Source: Bog-473 sp963753115
GTDB taxonomy: Bacteria > Actinomycetota > Acidimicrobiia > Acidimicrobiales > RAAP-2
Assembly (NCBI GenBank): GCA_963753115.1
Contig: CAVWBB010000033.1
Span: 62,001 to 126,000, forward strand
Length of the DNA stretch: 64,000 nucleotides
Direction of reading: 5' to 3'
A program made the position numbers and the translations under genes. The notes under the pieces were generated by a model, which had not been told where the DNA came from, did no database searches, and saw only the letters and a list, made by a program, of their open reading frames with translations. Every line of letters begins with the position of its first letter. Position 1 is the first letter of the stretch. This document shows, one piece after another, positions 24,355-33,243 of the stretch.

Positions 24355-26462
24355 GCGTCACAACCCGACCCGAGGCTCACCGCGCGCGCGCTGGTTCCGG
24401 CCGTCAGAGCACCGCGAAGGCGCCGTCGGCGCGTGGCTCTGCGTCCTCCACCGGGACTCGGAAGGCAGGTCCGTCCCGCCCCACTCGGCCGGCGCGCCCC
24501 GCGCAGCCGGGGCGCCGCCCGTCTTCGGCCCCGCGCCGCCCGTCGACGGCGGCGGGAGCGCCCGGGACGCGGCCCCGCCAGCGCCCCCACCGGCAACCGG
24601 CCAAGGTCTCCCGGCTCCCGCTCTCACGTCAGCGGCGCGGCTGGGAGAACGGGACGTTCACGCGCCGGGTTCGGCTCGTCCGTTTCATCCTTCTCGCCGC
24701 CATCGTGCTCGTGGTAGCCCGGCTGATCGACGTCCAGGTGCTGCACTCCGGCGGGTACCAGGCGGCGGCGCGCGGCGAGTCGTCGATCTCCGTCGCCCTT
24801 TCCTCGCTACGCGGCGGCATCTACGACCGCGACGGATCTCCACTGGCCGTCTCGGTTCCCACCGACGACGTCGTTGCCGACGACTACCTGGTCGTGCATC
24901 CTGTGAAGACGGCGCTTGCTCTTTCGCCCATCCTCAATGTCCCGGCCGCGACACTTGCCGCCGAGCTGCACCGACCGACCGGCTATGTCGTGTTGGCCCG
25001 ACAGCTGTCCCAGGCCGTCGGGCAGAAGATCTCGGCGGACGCGTTCCCCGGCATCTCGCTGATCGCCGACTCCAAGCGGCAAGTGCCCAACGGCAATCTG
25101 GCCGCGCCGGTCGTCGGGTTCACCAACGCAGCCGGGAAGGGCGCGGCCGGACTCGAGTTCGGTGACAATCAGCTCCTGGCCGGTGTCCCCGGCAAGGAGA
25201 CGATCATGCAGTCGCCCGCGGGCGTGGCGCTCCCGCAGTCCCCGGTGACCAACCAGGTGGCCTCGAGTCCAGGCACCGGCCTGGAGCTCACGCTTGACTC
25301 CCAGCTCCAGTACGAGTCGGAACAGGCGCTGGCCAGCGCCATTGAGTCCTCCAACTCCGTCAGCGGCACCGCCGTCGTGATGGATGTGAAGACGGGCCAG
25401 ATTCTCTCCATGGCCAATCTCGTGGCCACGCACCCCACCGCCATCGGCTCACCCACGACGACCACCACCCCCGCTGGCTCGGGAGGTGTCGTTCCGATCG
25501 GGCCGACCGACGCCGTCGACGAGGCGCCGAACAACCTTGCCGTGACCCAGCTCTACGAGCCTGGTTCGGTGTTCAAGCTCGTGACGTTCTCGGCCGCTCT
25601 CCAGAACGGCCTCATCAACCCCAACACTGTCTTCACCGTTCCCGACCAGCTCATGTTGGACGGATCCCTCTTTCACGATGCCGAGCCACACCCGACCGAA
25701 CAACTCACGGCCACGCAGATCCTGGCGCAATCGTCGAACATCGGTACTGGGCTCATCGCCCAGGGAGTCGGTGAGCAGCGGCTGCTCGCCCAGGTGAAGG
25801 CACTCGGCTTCGGCCGGTCGTCGGGGCTCGACTTCCCGGGGGAGTCCCCGGGTCTGTTGGCCACCGCGGCGCAGTGGGAGCCCACCGACTACGTCTCTCT
25901 CCCCATCGGCCAGGTCGACGCGGTCAGCGCGCTGCAGGTGCTCGACGCCTACAACGCGGTCGCCAACGGTGGCGTCTACGTAGCGCCCAAGTTGGTGCAG
26001 GCCAAGGTCAGCCCGTCGGGGGCGCTGACCAACACGGCCCCCTCGGCCACCCACGAGGTCTTCACGCCTTCGGTCGACTCCGAACTGTCGAACATGCTGC
26101 AGCAGGTCGTCAACGTGGGGACCGGGACCAGCGCCGCCGTGCCGGGCTACACCGTGGCCGGCAAGACAGGGACCGCCCAGATCCCGACGGCCGGCCACGA
26201 CTCGTACGTCCAGGGCGCCTACATGGCGTCCTTCGTCGGATACGCCCCCGCCGCCAACCCCACCCTCTCCATGATCGTGGTCCTCGACCGGCCGACGCCG
26301 ATCTTCGGCGGCACGGTCGCCGCACCGGTGTTCTCGCAGATCATGAGCTACGCCCTCCACCGCTACGACATCCCGACCACCCCGGGAGCGCAAACGCCCG
26401 CCACCACCACGCCGGGCACCACCCCGACACCGACGCCGGACCAGGCCCAGGACATCACGTGA
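24351..26462 (+). CDS. ftsI: Septal peptidoglycan transpeptidase (PBP3/FtsI)
   Basis: Class B penicillin-binding protein that cross-links septal peptidoglycan with FtsW. It starts at GTG 24351, overlapping the ftsL stop (GTGA). About 100 residues of Arg/Pro/Ser-rich cytoplasmic tail precede the membrane helix RFILLAAIVLVVARLIDVQVL. RGGIYDRDGSPLAVS opens the pedestal domain. Catalytic motifs are SVFK (Ser about 406), SSN (about 461-463) and KTGT (Lys about 605). The C-terminus ends in a Thr/Pro tail without visible PASTA domains. The long tail is typical of actinobacterial FtsI. Confidence 0.93.
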   Translation: MSVTTRPEAHRARAGSGRQSTAKAPSARGSASSTGTRKAGPSRPTRPARPAQPGRRPSSAPRRPSTAAGAPGTRPRQRPHRQPAKVSRLPLSRQRRGWENGTFTRRVRLVRFILLAAIVLVVARLIDVQVLHSGGYQAAARGESSISVALSSLRGGIYDRDGSPLAVSVPTDDVVADDYLVVHPVKTALALSPILNVPAATLAAELHRPTGYVVLARQLSQAVGQKISADAFPGISLIADSKRQVPNGNLAAPVVGFTNAAGKGAAGLEFGDNQLLAGVPGKETIMQSPAGVALPQSPVTNQVASSPGTGLELTLDSQLQYESEQALASAIESSNSVSGTAVVMDVKTGQILSMANLVATHPTAIGSPTTTTTPAGSGGVVPIGPTDAVDEAPNNLAVTQLYEPGSVFKLVTFSAALQNGLINPNTVFTVPDQLMLDGSLFHDAEPHPTEQLTATQILAQSSNIGTGLIAQGVGEQRLLAQVKALGFGRSSGLDFPGESPGLLATAAQWEPTDYVSLPIGQVDAVSALQVLDAYNAVANGGVYVAPKLVQAKVSPSGALTNTAPSATHEVFTPSVDSELSNMLQQVVNVGTGTSAAVPGYTVAGKTGTAQIPTAGHDSYVQGAYMASFVGYAPAANPTLSMIVVLDRPTPIFGGTVAAPVFSQIMSYALHRYDIPTTPGAQTPATTTPGTTPTPTPDQAQDIT

Positions 26463-26547
26463 CCCTCGCCCACACACCCATTGCGGCCGTCTCGCAAGGG
26501 TGTCCGAGGCATGCAACGCTGTCGGTTCGACCATGTCACGTGTGCCC

Positions 26548-28155
26548 ATGAACCTCCTCTTCGACGACATAGAGGTGATCGAGTCCGTCGGTGACCCTTC
26601 CTCGGTCGAGGTCGGGGGGATCACGCACGACAGCCGCAGGGTCGTTCCCGGGGACCTCTTCTGTTGCGTGCCCGGCAGCGTCAGCGACGGGCACATCCAC
26701 GCAGCCGAGGCGGTCGACCGCGGCGCCATCGGCCTCCTGTGCGAGCACTTCATTCCCGAGCTGATCGACCAGGACGTCGTGCAGACGCGGATCGCCGAGG
26801 GCACCATGCGCCCCGTCATGGCGCGCCTGGCGGCCGCGTTCTACGGCTATCCCGCACGCGACCTCCTGATGGTGGGCGTGACGGGCACGAACGGCAAGAC
26901 GACCGTGACACAGCTCCTGGGCGACCTGCTGACGGCAGCGGGTCGCCCGACCAACGTCATGGGGACGCTGTCAGGCACGCGGACGACGCCGGAGGCGACC
27001 GAGGTGCAGCGGGTGTTGGCCGGCGTGCGCGATCGCCAGAAGTCCGACGGCCAGCGCCACGCCGTGGCGATGGAGGTGTCGAGCCACGCGCTCGTCCAGT
27101 CGCGTGTCGAGGGCATTCACTTCGACGTCGCGGTCTTCACGAACTTGAGCCACGACCACCTCGACTACCACCGGACGATGGAGGAGTACTTCGAGGCGAA
27201 GGCGCTGCTGTTCACGCCGAGCCACGCGCTGCGCGGCGTGGTCAACGCTGACGACCCATGGGGCGCGCGGCTCCTGGAGCAGGCCCGCATCCCGACGGTC
27301 GCCGTCCACCACGCCGACGCCACCGACATTGTGTTGCGCCCCGGTCATTCCGAGTTCACCTGGCGCGGGCAGCGGATCGCGACCCCGCTGACGGGGGCCA
27401 TCAACGTCGACAACGCGTTGTTGGCGGCGGAGGCCGCGCTGGCGCTCGAGGACCTGTACCTCGGACCCGAGGAGATCGCACGGGCCATGGCCAATCTCTC
27501 CCCGGTCCCGGGGCGTCTGCAGGTCATCGCCACGCCGGGAGCTCCGCCGGGAGCCCCGCCGGGGGCCGGGGAGTCGGAGGCGGGGGAGCCGGGAAGCCCG
27601 ACCTTCACCGTGCTCGTCGACTATGCACACACGCCGGCAGGGCTGGAGGTGGTGCTCAACGAGGCGCGCTCGCTCTCGCCCGGCGGCCGGGTGCTCTGCG
27701 TCTTCGGATGCGGCGGCAACCGGGACCGTGCCAAGCGCCCGTTGATGGGTGCCGCCGCGGCCCTGCTCAGCGATCTGGCCTTCGTGACGTCGGACAACCC
27801 GCGGGACGAGGACCCGCAGGCGATCCTCGAGGAGGTCCTGGCGGGCATCCCCGGGGCGCGAACCAACCCCCGGGTCGTGGTCGAGCCCGACCGGGGTGTG
27901 GCCATCCGCCTGGCGCTCGATGCGGCGGGCCCGGGCGACGTGGTGATCATCGCCGGCAAGGGTCACGAGACGTACCAGGAGATCGGCGGAAAGCGGCTCC
28001 CGTTCGACGATGCGGTCGAGGCCCGCCGGGCCCTCTCGGTGCGGTTCACCTCGGACCAGCGGACCTGGGCGACACCGCCGGGGACGTCCCGGATGGGTGC
28101 TCCCGGCTCGGGCCGCTCCCAGTCCGCCCCTTCCGCCTCCCCTGCGGAGGCCTGA
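26548..28155 (+). CDS. murE: UDP-N-acetylmuramoyl-L-alanyl-D-glutamate ligase (meso-diaminopimelate adding)
   Basis: Adds the third stem-peptide residue. The N-terminal UDP-binding domain has GGITHDSRRVVPGDLFCCVPG, the ATP loop is GVTGTNGKTTVTQ, and EVSSHAL, FTNLSHDHLDYH and VDYAHTPAGLE follow. DNPRDEDP, around residue 416, is the motif associated with meso-diaminopimelate, so a DAP-type wall is predicted. ATG 26548 gives the usual N-terminus; GTG 26500 and ATG 26533 are in-frame alternatives with no better ribosome site. The C-terminus has a Pro/Ser tail. murF, which normally follows, is absent: mraY begins 6 bp later. Confidence 0.93.
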   Translation: MNLLFDDIEVIESVGDPSSVEVGGITHDSRRVVPGDLFCCVPGSVSDGHIHAAEAVDRGAIGLLCEHFIPELIDQDVVQTRIAEGTMRPVMARLAAAFYGYPARDLLMVGVTGTNGKTTVTQLLGDLLTAAGRPTNVMGTLSGTRTTPEATEVQRVLAGVRDRQKSDGQRHAVAMEVSSHALVQSRVEGIHFDVAVFTNLSHDHLDYHRTMEEYFEAKALLFTPSHALRGVVNADDPWGARLLEQARIPTVAVHHADATDIVLRPGHSEFTWRGQRIATPLTGAINVDNALLAAEAALALEDLYLGPEEIARAMANLSPVPGRLQVIATPGAPPGAPPGAGESEAGEPGSPTFTVLVDYAHTPAGLEVVLNEARSLSPGGRVLCVFGCGGNRDRAKRPLMGAAAALLSDLAFVTSDNPRDEDPQAILEEVLAGIPGARTNPRVVVEPDRGVAIRLALDAAGPGDVVIIAGKGHETYQEIGGKRLPFDDAVEARRALSVRFTSDQRTWATPPGTSRMGAPGSGRSQSAPSASPAEA

Positions 28156-28161
28156 CGACAC

Positions 28162-29202
28162 GTGCTGGGCCTGCTTGTCACGGGGAGCGTCGCGCTGTGG
28201 GTCGCCATCCTCTTCACCCCCTTCCTCATCCGCTACTTCCGCCAGCGCGAGCTCGGCCAGCACATCAGGGAAGACGGCCCCGCCTCGCACTCCGCCAAGG
28301 CGGGCACACCGACCATGGGCGGGATCGCCATCGTCACCGCCACCGTCGTGGGGTACGCCCTCGGACACATCGGCACCGAGATCCGCTTCTCGCGCACCGG
28401 CTACCTCGTCGTCGGCGCCGTGGTGGCGTTCGGGCTCATCGGGTACCTCGACGACTACATCAAAGTGCATCACCGGCGCAGCCTCGGCCTGAACAAGCGC
28501 GGGAAGTCCGCGGCGCAGCTGATCTGCGCACTGGTGTTCGCCGAGCTGGCGGTGCACTGGGCTCACACCTCGACTGCGCTCTCATTCACGCGCGCCGATG
28601 CCATCGGCATCGATCTCGGCCAGTGGCTCTGGGTGCTCTTCGCCGTGGTCGTGATGGTCGGCGCATCCAATGCGGTCAACATCACCGACGGAGTGGACGG
28701 CCTGGCCGCCGGTTCCGGGACGTTCTGCTTCGCCGTGCTGTCCATCATGGGGTACTGGATCTTCCGGCACTACGCGATCTACCACGTGCTCCCGGCCTCG
28801 GCGATCGATCTCTCGATCGTGGCTGTCGCACTGGCCGGCGCCTGCATCGGGTTCCTCTGGTGGAACGCGGCGCCGGCGAAGATCATCATGGGCGACACCG
28901 GATCGTTGGCCATCGGCGCCGGCTTGGCGGCCCTCTGCCTCCTCCTCAACCTCGAACTGCTACTGCTGGTGGTCGGTGGGCTGTTCGTCATGGAGACCGT
29001 GTCCGTCATCATGCAGATCATCAGCTTCCGCATCTTCCACCGGCGCATCTTCCGCATGGCCCCCATCCATCACCACTTCGAGCTCGGGGGCTGGCCGGAG
29101 ACCACGGTCATCGTCCGTTTCTGGATCCTCGGCGGATTGTTCTGCGCATTGGGGCTCGGGATCTTCTACGGCGACTTCCTCACCGTGGCGAAGATCACGT
29201 GA
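28162..29202 (+). CDS. mraY: Phospho-MurNAc-pentapeptide transferase
   Basis: Makes lipid I from UDP-MurNAc-pentapeptide and undecaprenyl phosphate. Ten membrane helices are visible. Conserved cytoplasmic motifs are GTPTMGG, GYLDDYIK (the Asp pair), NITDGVDGLAAG and MGDTGSLA, plus the APIHHHFE loop. 346 residues, normal. GTG 28162 is just after the murE stop. The gene normally next, murD, is not here. Confidence 0.95.
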   Translation: MLGLLVTGSVALWVAILFTPFLIRYFRQRELGQHIREDGPASHSAKAGTPTMGGIAIVTATVVGYALGHIGTEIRFSRTGYLVVGAVVAFGLIGYLDDYIKVHHRRSLGLNKRGKSAAQLICALVFAELAVHWAHTSTALSFTRADAIGIDLGQWLWVLFAVVVMVGASNAVNITDGVDGLAAGSGTFCFAVLSIMGYWIFRHYAIYHVLPASAIDLSIVAVALAGACIGFLWWNAAPAKIIMGDTGSLAIGAGLAALCLLLNLELLLLVVGGLFVMETVSVIMQIISFRIFHRRIFRMAPIHHHFELGGWPETTVIVRFWILGGLFCALGLGIFYGDFLTVAKIT

Positions 29203-29351
29203 CGCGCTCCCGGGACCACCATCCGGCCGCAGGGCGTCTCCAAGCCCCGGTCCGCCACTTCGGCCCCGCGGTGCGGGAGACTGACGTCATGCATCGGGTG
29301 TCGGACCGGGCAGAGCGGCGCGCCCGCGCCCGGAAGGGGCGGACGGGATGA
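29199..29351 (+). CDS. Possible 50-codon ORF in the murD position
   Basis: An open frame starts at a GTG overlapping the mraY stop (GTGA) and ends in a TGA overlapping the ftsW ATG (ATGA), so both ends show coupling geometry. The product (VTRSRDHHPAAGRL to RARARKGRTG) is very basic and has no resemblance to MurD that I can see. It could be a small coupling peptide or a leftover frame after loss of murD. Not recognised. Confidence 0.35.
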   Translation: MTRSRDHHPAAGRLQAPVRHFGPAVRETDVMHRVSDRAERRARARKGRTG

Positions 29352-30667
29352 CGACCACGCGCAACACCATCCCCACGGAGCGACACCGGGCGCCCCGCCC
29401 TCGTCGGGCGCCGGCAGGCACGTCACGGAAGAACGCCACCGTCGCGGTGCGGGCGTCGGCCCATCACCGGCCCGCCCGCAAGGGGGATGCCGGCACCGGT
29501 ATTCGCATCGGCGGCCGCCACGTGTCGGTCTCGACCCTGCTTCTGGTCGACGTGGTGCTGCTCTGCCTCATCGGGCTCGTGATGGTCGGCTCCGCCTCCT
29601 CGGTCATCTCCATCTCCACCTACGGCACGCCGTGGGCGATCCTCATCCGCGAGGCCATGTGGATGGCGATCGGCGCCGTGGCGCTGTGGCTGGCCGTCCG
29701 CCTGGACTACCGCAAGCTGCGCCGGTTCAGCCCTCTGATCCTTCTGGTGACGTTCGGCCTCCTCTTCGTCGTGCTGGTCCCGGGCCTCGGGGTCCACGCC
29801 ATGGGCTCGAGCCGCTGGGTGGGCTTCGGACAGTTCCGCCTGCAGCCGTCGGAGTTGATGAAGCTGGCCCTCACCTTGTTCGCCGCCGACTTCATCGCAC
29901 GCCGGCTCGATGAGGACGCCGCCGACCGCCGCATCATCGGCCCGTTGCTCATCGTGACCGGCTTCGCCTGCGTCCTCATCCTGGCCCAACCGGACATGGG
30001 GACGGCAATGGTCCTCGGGTTCATCGCCCTGGCCCTCCTCTTCGTCTCCGGCGTCCGCCTCGGGCCCGTCATGAAGGTGATGGCCGCCCTGGCCGGCTTG
30101 GCGCTGTTGGTGGCGGTGGCCTCGCCCTACCGGAGGGCCCGCCTGCTCTCGTTCATGGACCCGTCCGCCCACAGCTCGGGCTCGGGCTACCAGGTCATGC
30201 AGTCATTGATCGGGCTGGGGTCCGGCCACTTGGTGGGTTCCGGCATCGGTGGCGGGCAGGCCCAGTGGGGTTACCTGCCGAACGCGCACACCGACTTCAT
30301 CTTCTCGGTCATCGGCGAGCAGCTCGGCATCGTCGGCGCCCTCCTGGTCCTGTTCCTGCTGGGCTCGTTCATGTGGCTCGGGATCCGGGCCGCCGTACAG
30401 TCCCCGGACCACTTCGGCGCACTGCTCTCCCTCGGGCTGGTGGCCTGGGTGGGTGCGGAGACCCTCATCAACGTCGGGGCGGTGGTGGGCGTGCTTCCGG
30501 TCACCGGGATCCCGCTCCCGTTCATCTCCTTCGGGGGCTCGTCGCTCGTGATCACCATGGCGGCTGCCGGCGTCCTGATCAACGTCGCCCGGCAGGGAGA
30601 GGCCCGGAGCACCCTGCGACTGGCCGGGTCTGGCCGCCGTCCCGCCGGCGCGGCCCGGGGTCGGTGA
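29348..30667 (+). CDS. ftsW: SEDS peptidoglycan polymerase FtsW
   Basis: Septal glycosyltransferase partner of FtsI. About 60 basic cytoplasmic residues, then ten membrane helices. Family motifs include GSASSVISIS, LRRFSPLILL, SSRWVGFGQFRLQPSELMKLAL (the catalytic loop), AQPDMGTAMV, LPNAHTDFIFSVIGEQLG and GIPLPFISFGGSSL. 439 residues. ATG 29348 overlaps the preceding small frame; the stop overlaps murG (GTGA). Confidence 0.94.
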   Translation: MTTTRNTIPTERHRAPRPRRAPAGTSRKNATVAVRASAHHRPARKGDAGTGIRIGGRHVSVSTLLLVDVVLLCLIGLVMVGSASSVISISTYGTPWAILIREAMWMAIGAVALWLAVRLDYRKLRRFSPLILLVTFGLLFVVLVPGLGVHAMGSSRWVGFGQFRLQPSELMKLALTLFAADFIARRLDEDAADRRIIGPLLIVTGFACVLILAQPDMGTAMVLGFIALALLFVSGVRLGPVMKVMAALAGLALLVAVASPYRRARLLSFMDPSAHSSGSGYQVMQSLIGLGSGHLVGSGIGGGQAQWGYLPNAHTDFIFSVIGEQLGIVGALLVLFLLGSFMWLGIRAAVQSPDHFGALLSLGLVAWVGAETLINVGAVVGVLPVTGIPLPFISFGGSSLVITMAAAGVLINVARQGEARSTLRLAGSGRRPAGAARGR

Positions 30668-31825
30668 GCACACGGCGCGGCGCGGTGATCGCGGGCGGTG
30701 GGACGGGAGGTCACATCGTGCCCTCTCTGCAGATCGCCCGGGCTCTGGTTGACCGCGGCCACGCGGCGGATTCGATCGAGCTCTACGGCTCGCGCCGGGG
30801 TCAGGAGGCGGCCACGTGGCCCACGCTGGAGTTCCCCCACACGCTTCTTCCGGGGCGGGGACTACGGCGGAGCATGCGGCCGTCCGCCTGGTGGGCCAAC
30901 GCCGGAGCGGTCCTGGGCCTCGCCTGGGCTTGCCTGCGCGCCACAGGGTCGTTCCTGCGCCGTCGACCCCGGGTGGTGGTCATCGTCGGGGGGTACGCCA
31001 GCTTCCCGGCGGGAGTGGCTGCGGTCGTGACGCGGGCGCCGCTGGTGTGCATGAACACCGACGCCGTCCCGGGCGCGGTGAACCATCTGCTCGGCCGCTT
31101 CGCCGTGGCCAACGCAGTGGCCTTCGCGGAGACGGACCTGCCCCGCGCGCACGTCACCGGCACACCCGTGCGGCCCGAGCTCGCCACTTTGGACCGGACG
31201 CCCGAGGGACGGGCGAGGAGCCGGGAGTCGCTGGGCCTTCCGCCGGACCGCCAAACCGTGGCGTGTGCCGGCGGCTCGCTCGGGGCGCACCGGATCAACC
31301 GTGCCGTGGCGGACTTGGCTGCGGCGTGGGCCGCCTGCGGTGACCGCGCGCTGTACCACGTGACCGGTCGACGTGACTACGAAGAGTTCGCCCGTGACGT
31401 TTCCGGTCGTTCTGATTCCGCGGAGGTCGCGTGGGACGGAACCGAGGGCCGGGCACTGCGCTACCGGGTGGTGCCTTTCGAGGACCGGATGCCCGACCTC
31501 TACAACGCGGCCGATGTCTGCGTCGTCCGGGCCGGCGCCATGACGGTGGCGGAATTGCTGGTGTCGGGGGTCCCGGCGATCGTCGTCCCCCTTCCCGGCG
31601 CCCCCGGCGACCACCAGACGCGCAACGCCGAGGCCCTGGTCGGTGTGGGCGCGGCCGTGATCATCGCCGACCGCGACTGCGACGGGCGCCGGCTGGCCCT
31701 CGAGCTCGAATGCCCTCCTGGCCGATACCGAGCGGCTGGCGGCCATGCGCCGAGCGGCACGGGAGCACGCGCACCCCGACGCGGCGGCCCGCGTCGCCGA
31801 ACTGGTGGACGCCCATGCCCGTTGA
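30664..31825 (+). CDS. murG: Lipid II synthase MurG, with a frameshift
   Basis: Transfers GlcNAc onto lipid I. The N-terminal GAVIAGGGTGGHIVPSL binds the diphosphate of lipid I, and the C-terminal domain has CAGGSLGAHRINRAV, YNAADVCVVRAGAMTVAELL and PGAPGDHQTRNAEAL for UDP-GlcNAc. Near 31708 the frame shifts: the expected C-terminus NALLADTERLAAMRRAAREHA continues in the next frame to TGA 31825. Without this correction the frame runs on into murC and mimics a MurG-MurC fusion. GTG 30664 overlaps the ftsW stop. The usual HEQNAVPG reads MNTDAVPG. Confidence 0.9.
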
Positions 31826-31848
31826 CGGCAACGGCAGGGGCGCAGGCG

Positions 31849-33243
31849 ATGGCGTCGGCGTCGGCGTCGGCGGGGACGTTGGACCTCGGCGAGCCCCAGC
31901 GCATCCACATCGTGGGTATCGGGGGTGCCGGCATGAGCGCCATCGCACTCGTGCTGCGGGCGATGGGCCACCGCGTCACGGGTTCGGACTTGAAGGACTC
32001 ACCGGTGGCCGAGCGGCTGCGCTCGCACGGCATCACGGTCGCGGTCGGGCACGCGTCCGACCACGTGGTGGGCGCCGATGCCGTGACGTACTCACCCGCC
32101 GTCCAGCCGGAGAACGCGGAGCTGACCGAGGCACGGGCCCGGGGCATCCGGGTCGTGCCCCGCTCCGAGATGCTGGCCGCCATCTGTGCCACCCGCCGGT
32201 GCCTGGCCGTGTCCGGCACACACGGGAAGACGACGACAGCCTCCATGCTGTCGCTGATCCTGGTCGAGGCGGGGATGCGTCCTTCCTTCGTCATCGGAGC
32301 CGACGTCAACGAGATCGGGACCAACGCCGTCTGGGACTCGGGGGAGTGGCTCGTCGTCGAAGCGGACGAGAGCTACGGCACCTTCCAGGCGATCCGGCCC
32401 GACCTGGCCGTTCTGACCAGTGTCGAGGCCGATCATCTGGACTTCTACGGAACCTTCGAGGTGCTGCGTGGCGCGTTCGCCGACTTCCTGGCTGGCGCCA
32501 GCCTGGGCTCGGTCGTCTGTGCGGACGACCCCGAGGCGGCGGCGATCGGCAGGCAGTACGGGGCCGCCACCGTCGGGTCGGATCCCGGGTCGACCTACGT
32601 CATGGCCGACCTCACCCTGCAACGCAGCTCCGTCTCGTTTGCCCTGCGTGGCCCCGAGGGTGATCTGGGCGCCGTGCACATCGGGGTCCCGGGCCTGCAC
32701 AATGCGCGGAACGCAGCGACCGCCGTCGTGGCGGCGCTGCAGGTGGGGGCGCCCTTCGCCGCGGCCCAGGCCGCGCTGGCCCGCTTTGCGGGGGTGACGC
32801 GCCGCTTCGAGTTCCGCGGCGAGGCGGCCGGGGTGACCTTCGTCGACGACTACGCCCACCTGCCCTCCGAGGTCCGCGCCGCCCTGGCCACCGCCCGGAC
32901 GGGCGGCTGGGACCGTGTCGTCGCGGTGTTCCAGCCTCATCGGTTCTCCCGCACCGCGGCCCTGGCCACGGAGTTCGGCGGCGCGTTCGCCGAGGCGGAT
33001 GTGCTGGTCGTCACCGATGTCTACAGCGCCGGTGAACGACCGGTACCCGGCGTCTCGGGCCGCCTGGTGGCCGACGCCGTGCGAGCCCAGGACCCGCGGT
33101 TGCCCGTCACCTACGCCGCCGGGTGGGAGGAGCTGCGCCAGGCGGTCGGGGCCGAGCTGCGGTCCGGCGACCTCTGCCTCACGCTCGGGGCGGGCGACCT
33201 GACCAGGCTGCCGGACGAGCTGCTCGAGTCCCCCCAGTGGTGA
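31849..33243 (+). CDS. murC: UDP-N-acetylmuramate-L-alanine ligase
   Basis: Adds L-Ala to UDP-MurNAc. N-terminal Rossmann domain HIVGIGGAGMSAIA, ATP loop AVSGTHGKTTTASM, EADESYGTF, HNARNAATA, FVDDYAHLPSEVRAAL and FQPHRFSRTAAL are all present. 464 residues. ATG 31849 follows AGGGGCGCAGG and lies 23 bp after the corrected murG stop. The stop overlaps murB (GTGA). Confidence 0.94.
   Translation: MASASASAGTLDLGEPQRIHIVGIGGAGMSAIALVLRAMGHRVTGSDLKDSPVAERLRSHGITVAVGHASDHVVGADAVTYSPAVQPENAELTEARARGIRVVPRSEMLAAICATRRCLAVSGTHGKTTTASMLSLILVEAGMRPSFVIGADVNEIGTNAVWDSGEWLVVEADESYGTFQAIRPDLAVLTSVEADHLDFYGTFEVLRGAFADFLAGASLGSVVCADDPEAAAIGRQYGAATVGSDPGSTYVMADLTLQRSSVSFALRGPEGDLGAVHIGVPGLHNARNAATAVVAALQVGAPFAAAQAALARFAGVTRRFEFRGEAAGVTFVDDYAHLPSEVRAALATARTGGWDRVVAVFQPHRFSRTAALATEFGGAFAEADVLVVTDVYSAGERPVPGVSGRLVADAVRAQDPRLPVTYAAGWEELRQAVGAELRSGDLCLTLGAGDLTRLPDELLESPQW

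Noticed and set aside
27258..29351. 697-codon ORF in an alternative frame over murE and mraY
   Set aside because: Arg/Gly-rich shadow of two certain genes; only its last 50 codons fall in a gap and are listed separately.
30265..33243. 992-codon ORF that reads as a MurG-MurC fusion
   Set aside because: The MurG C-terminus is in another frame from about 31709 to 31825, and murC has its own ATG with a ribosome site at 31849. The fusion is a frameshift effect.
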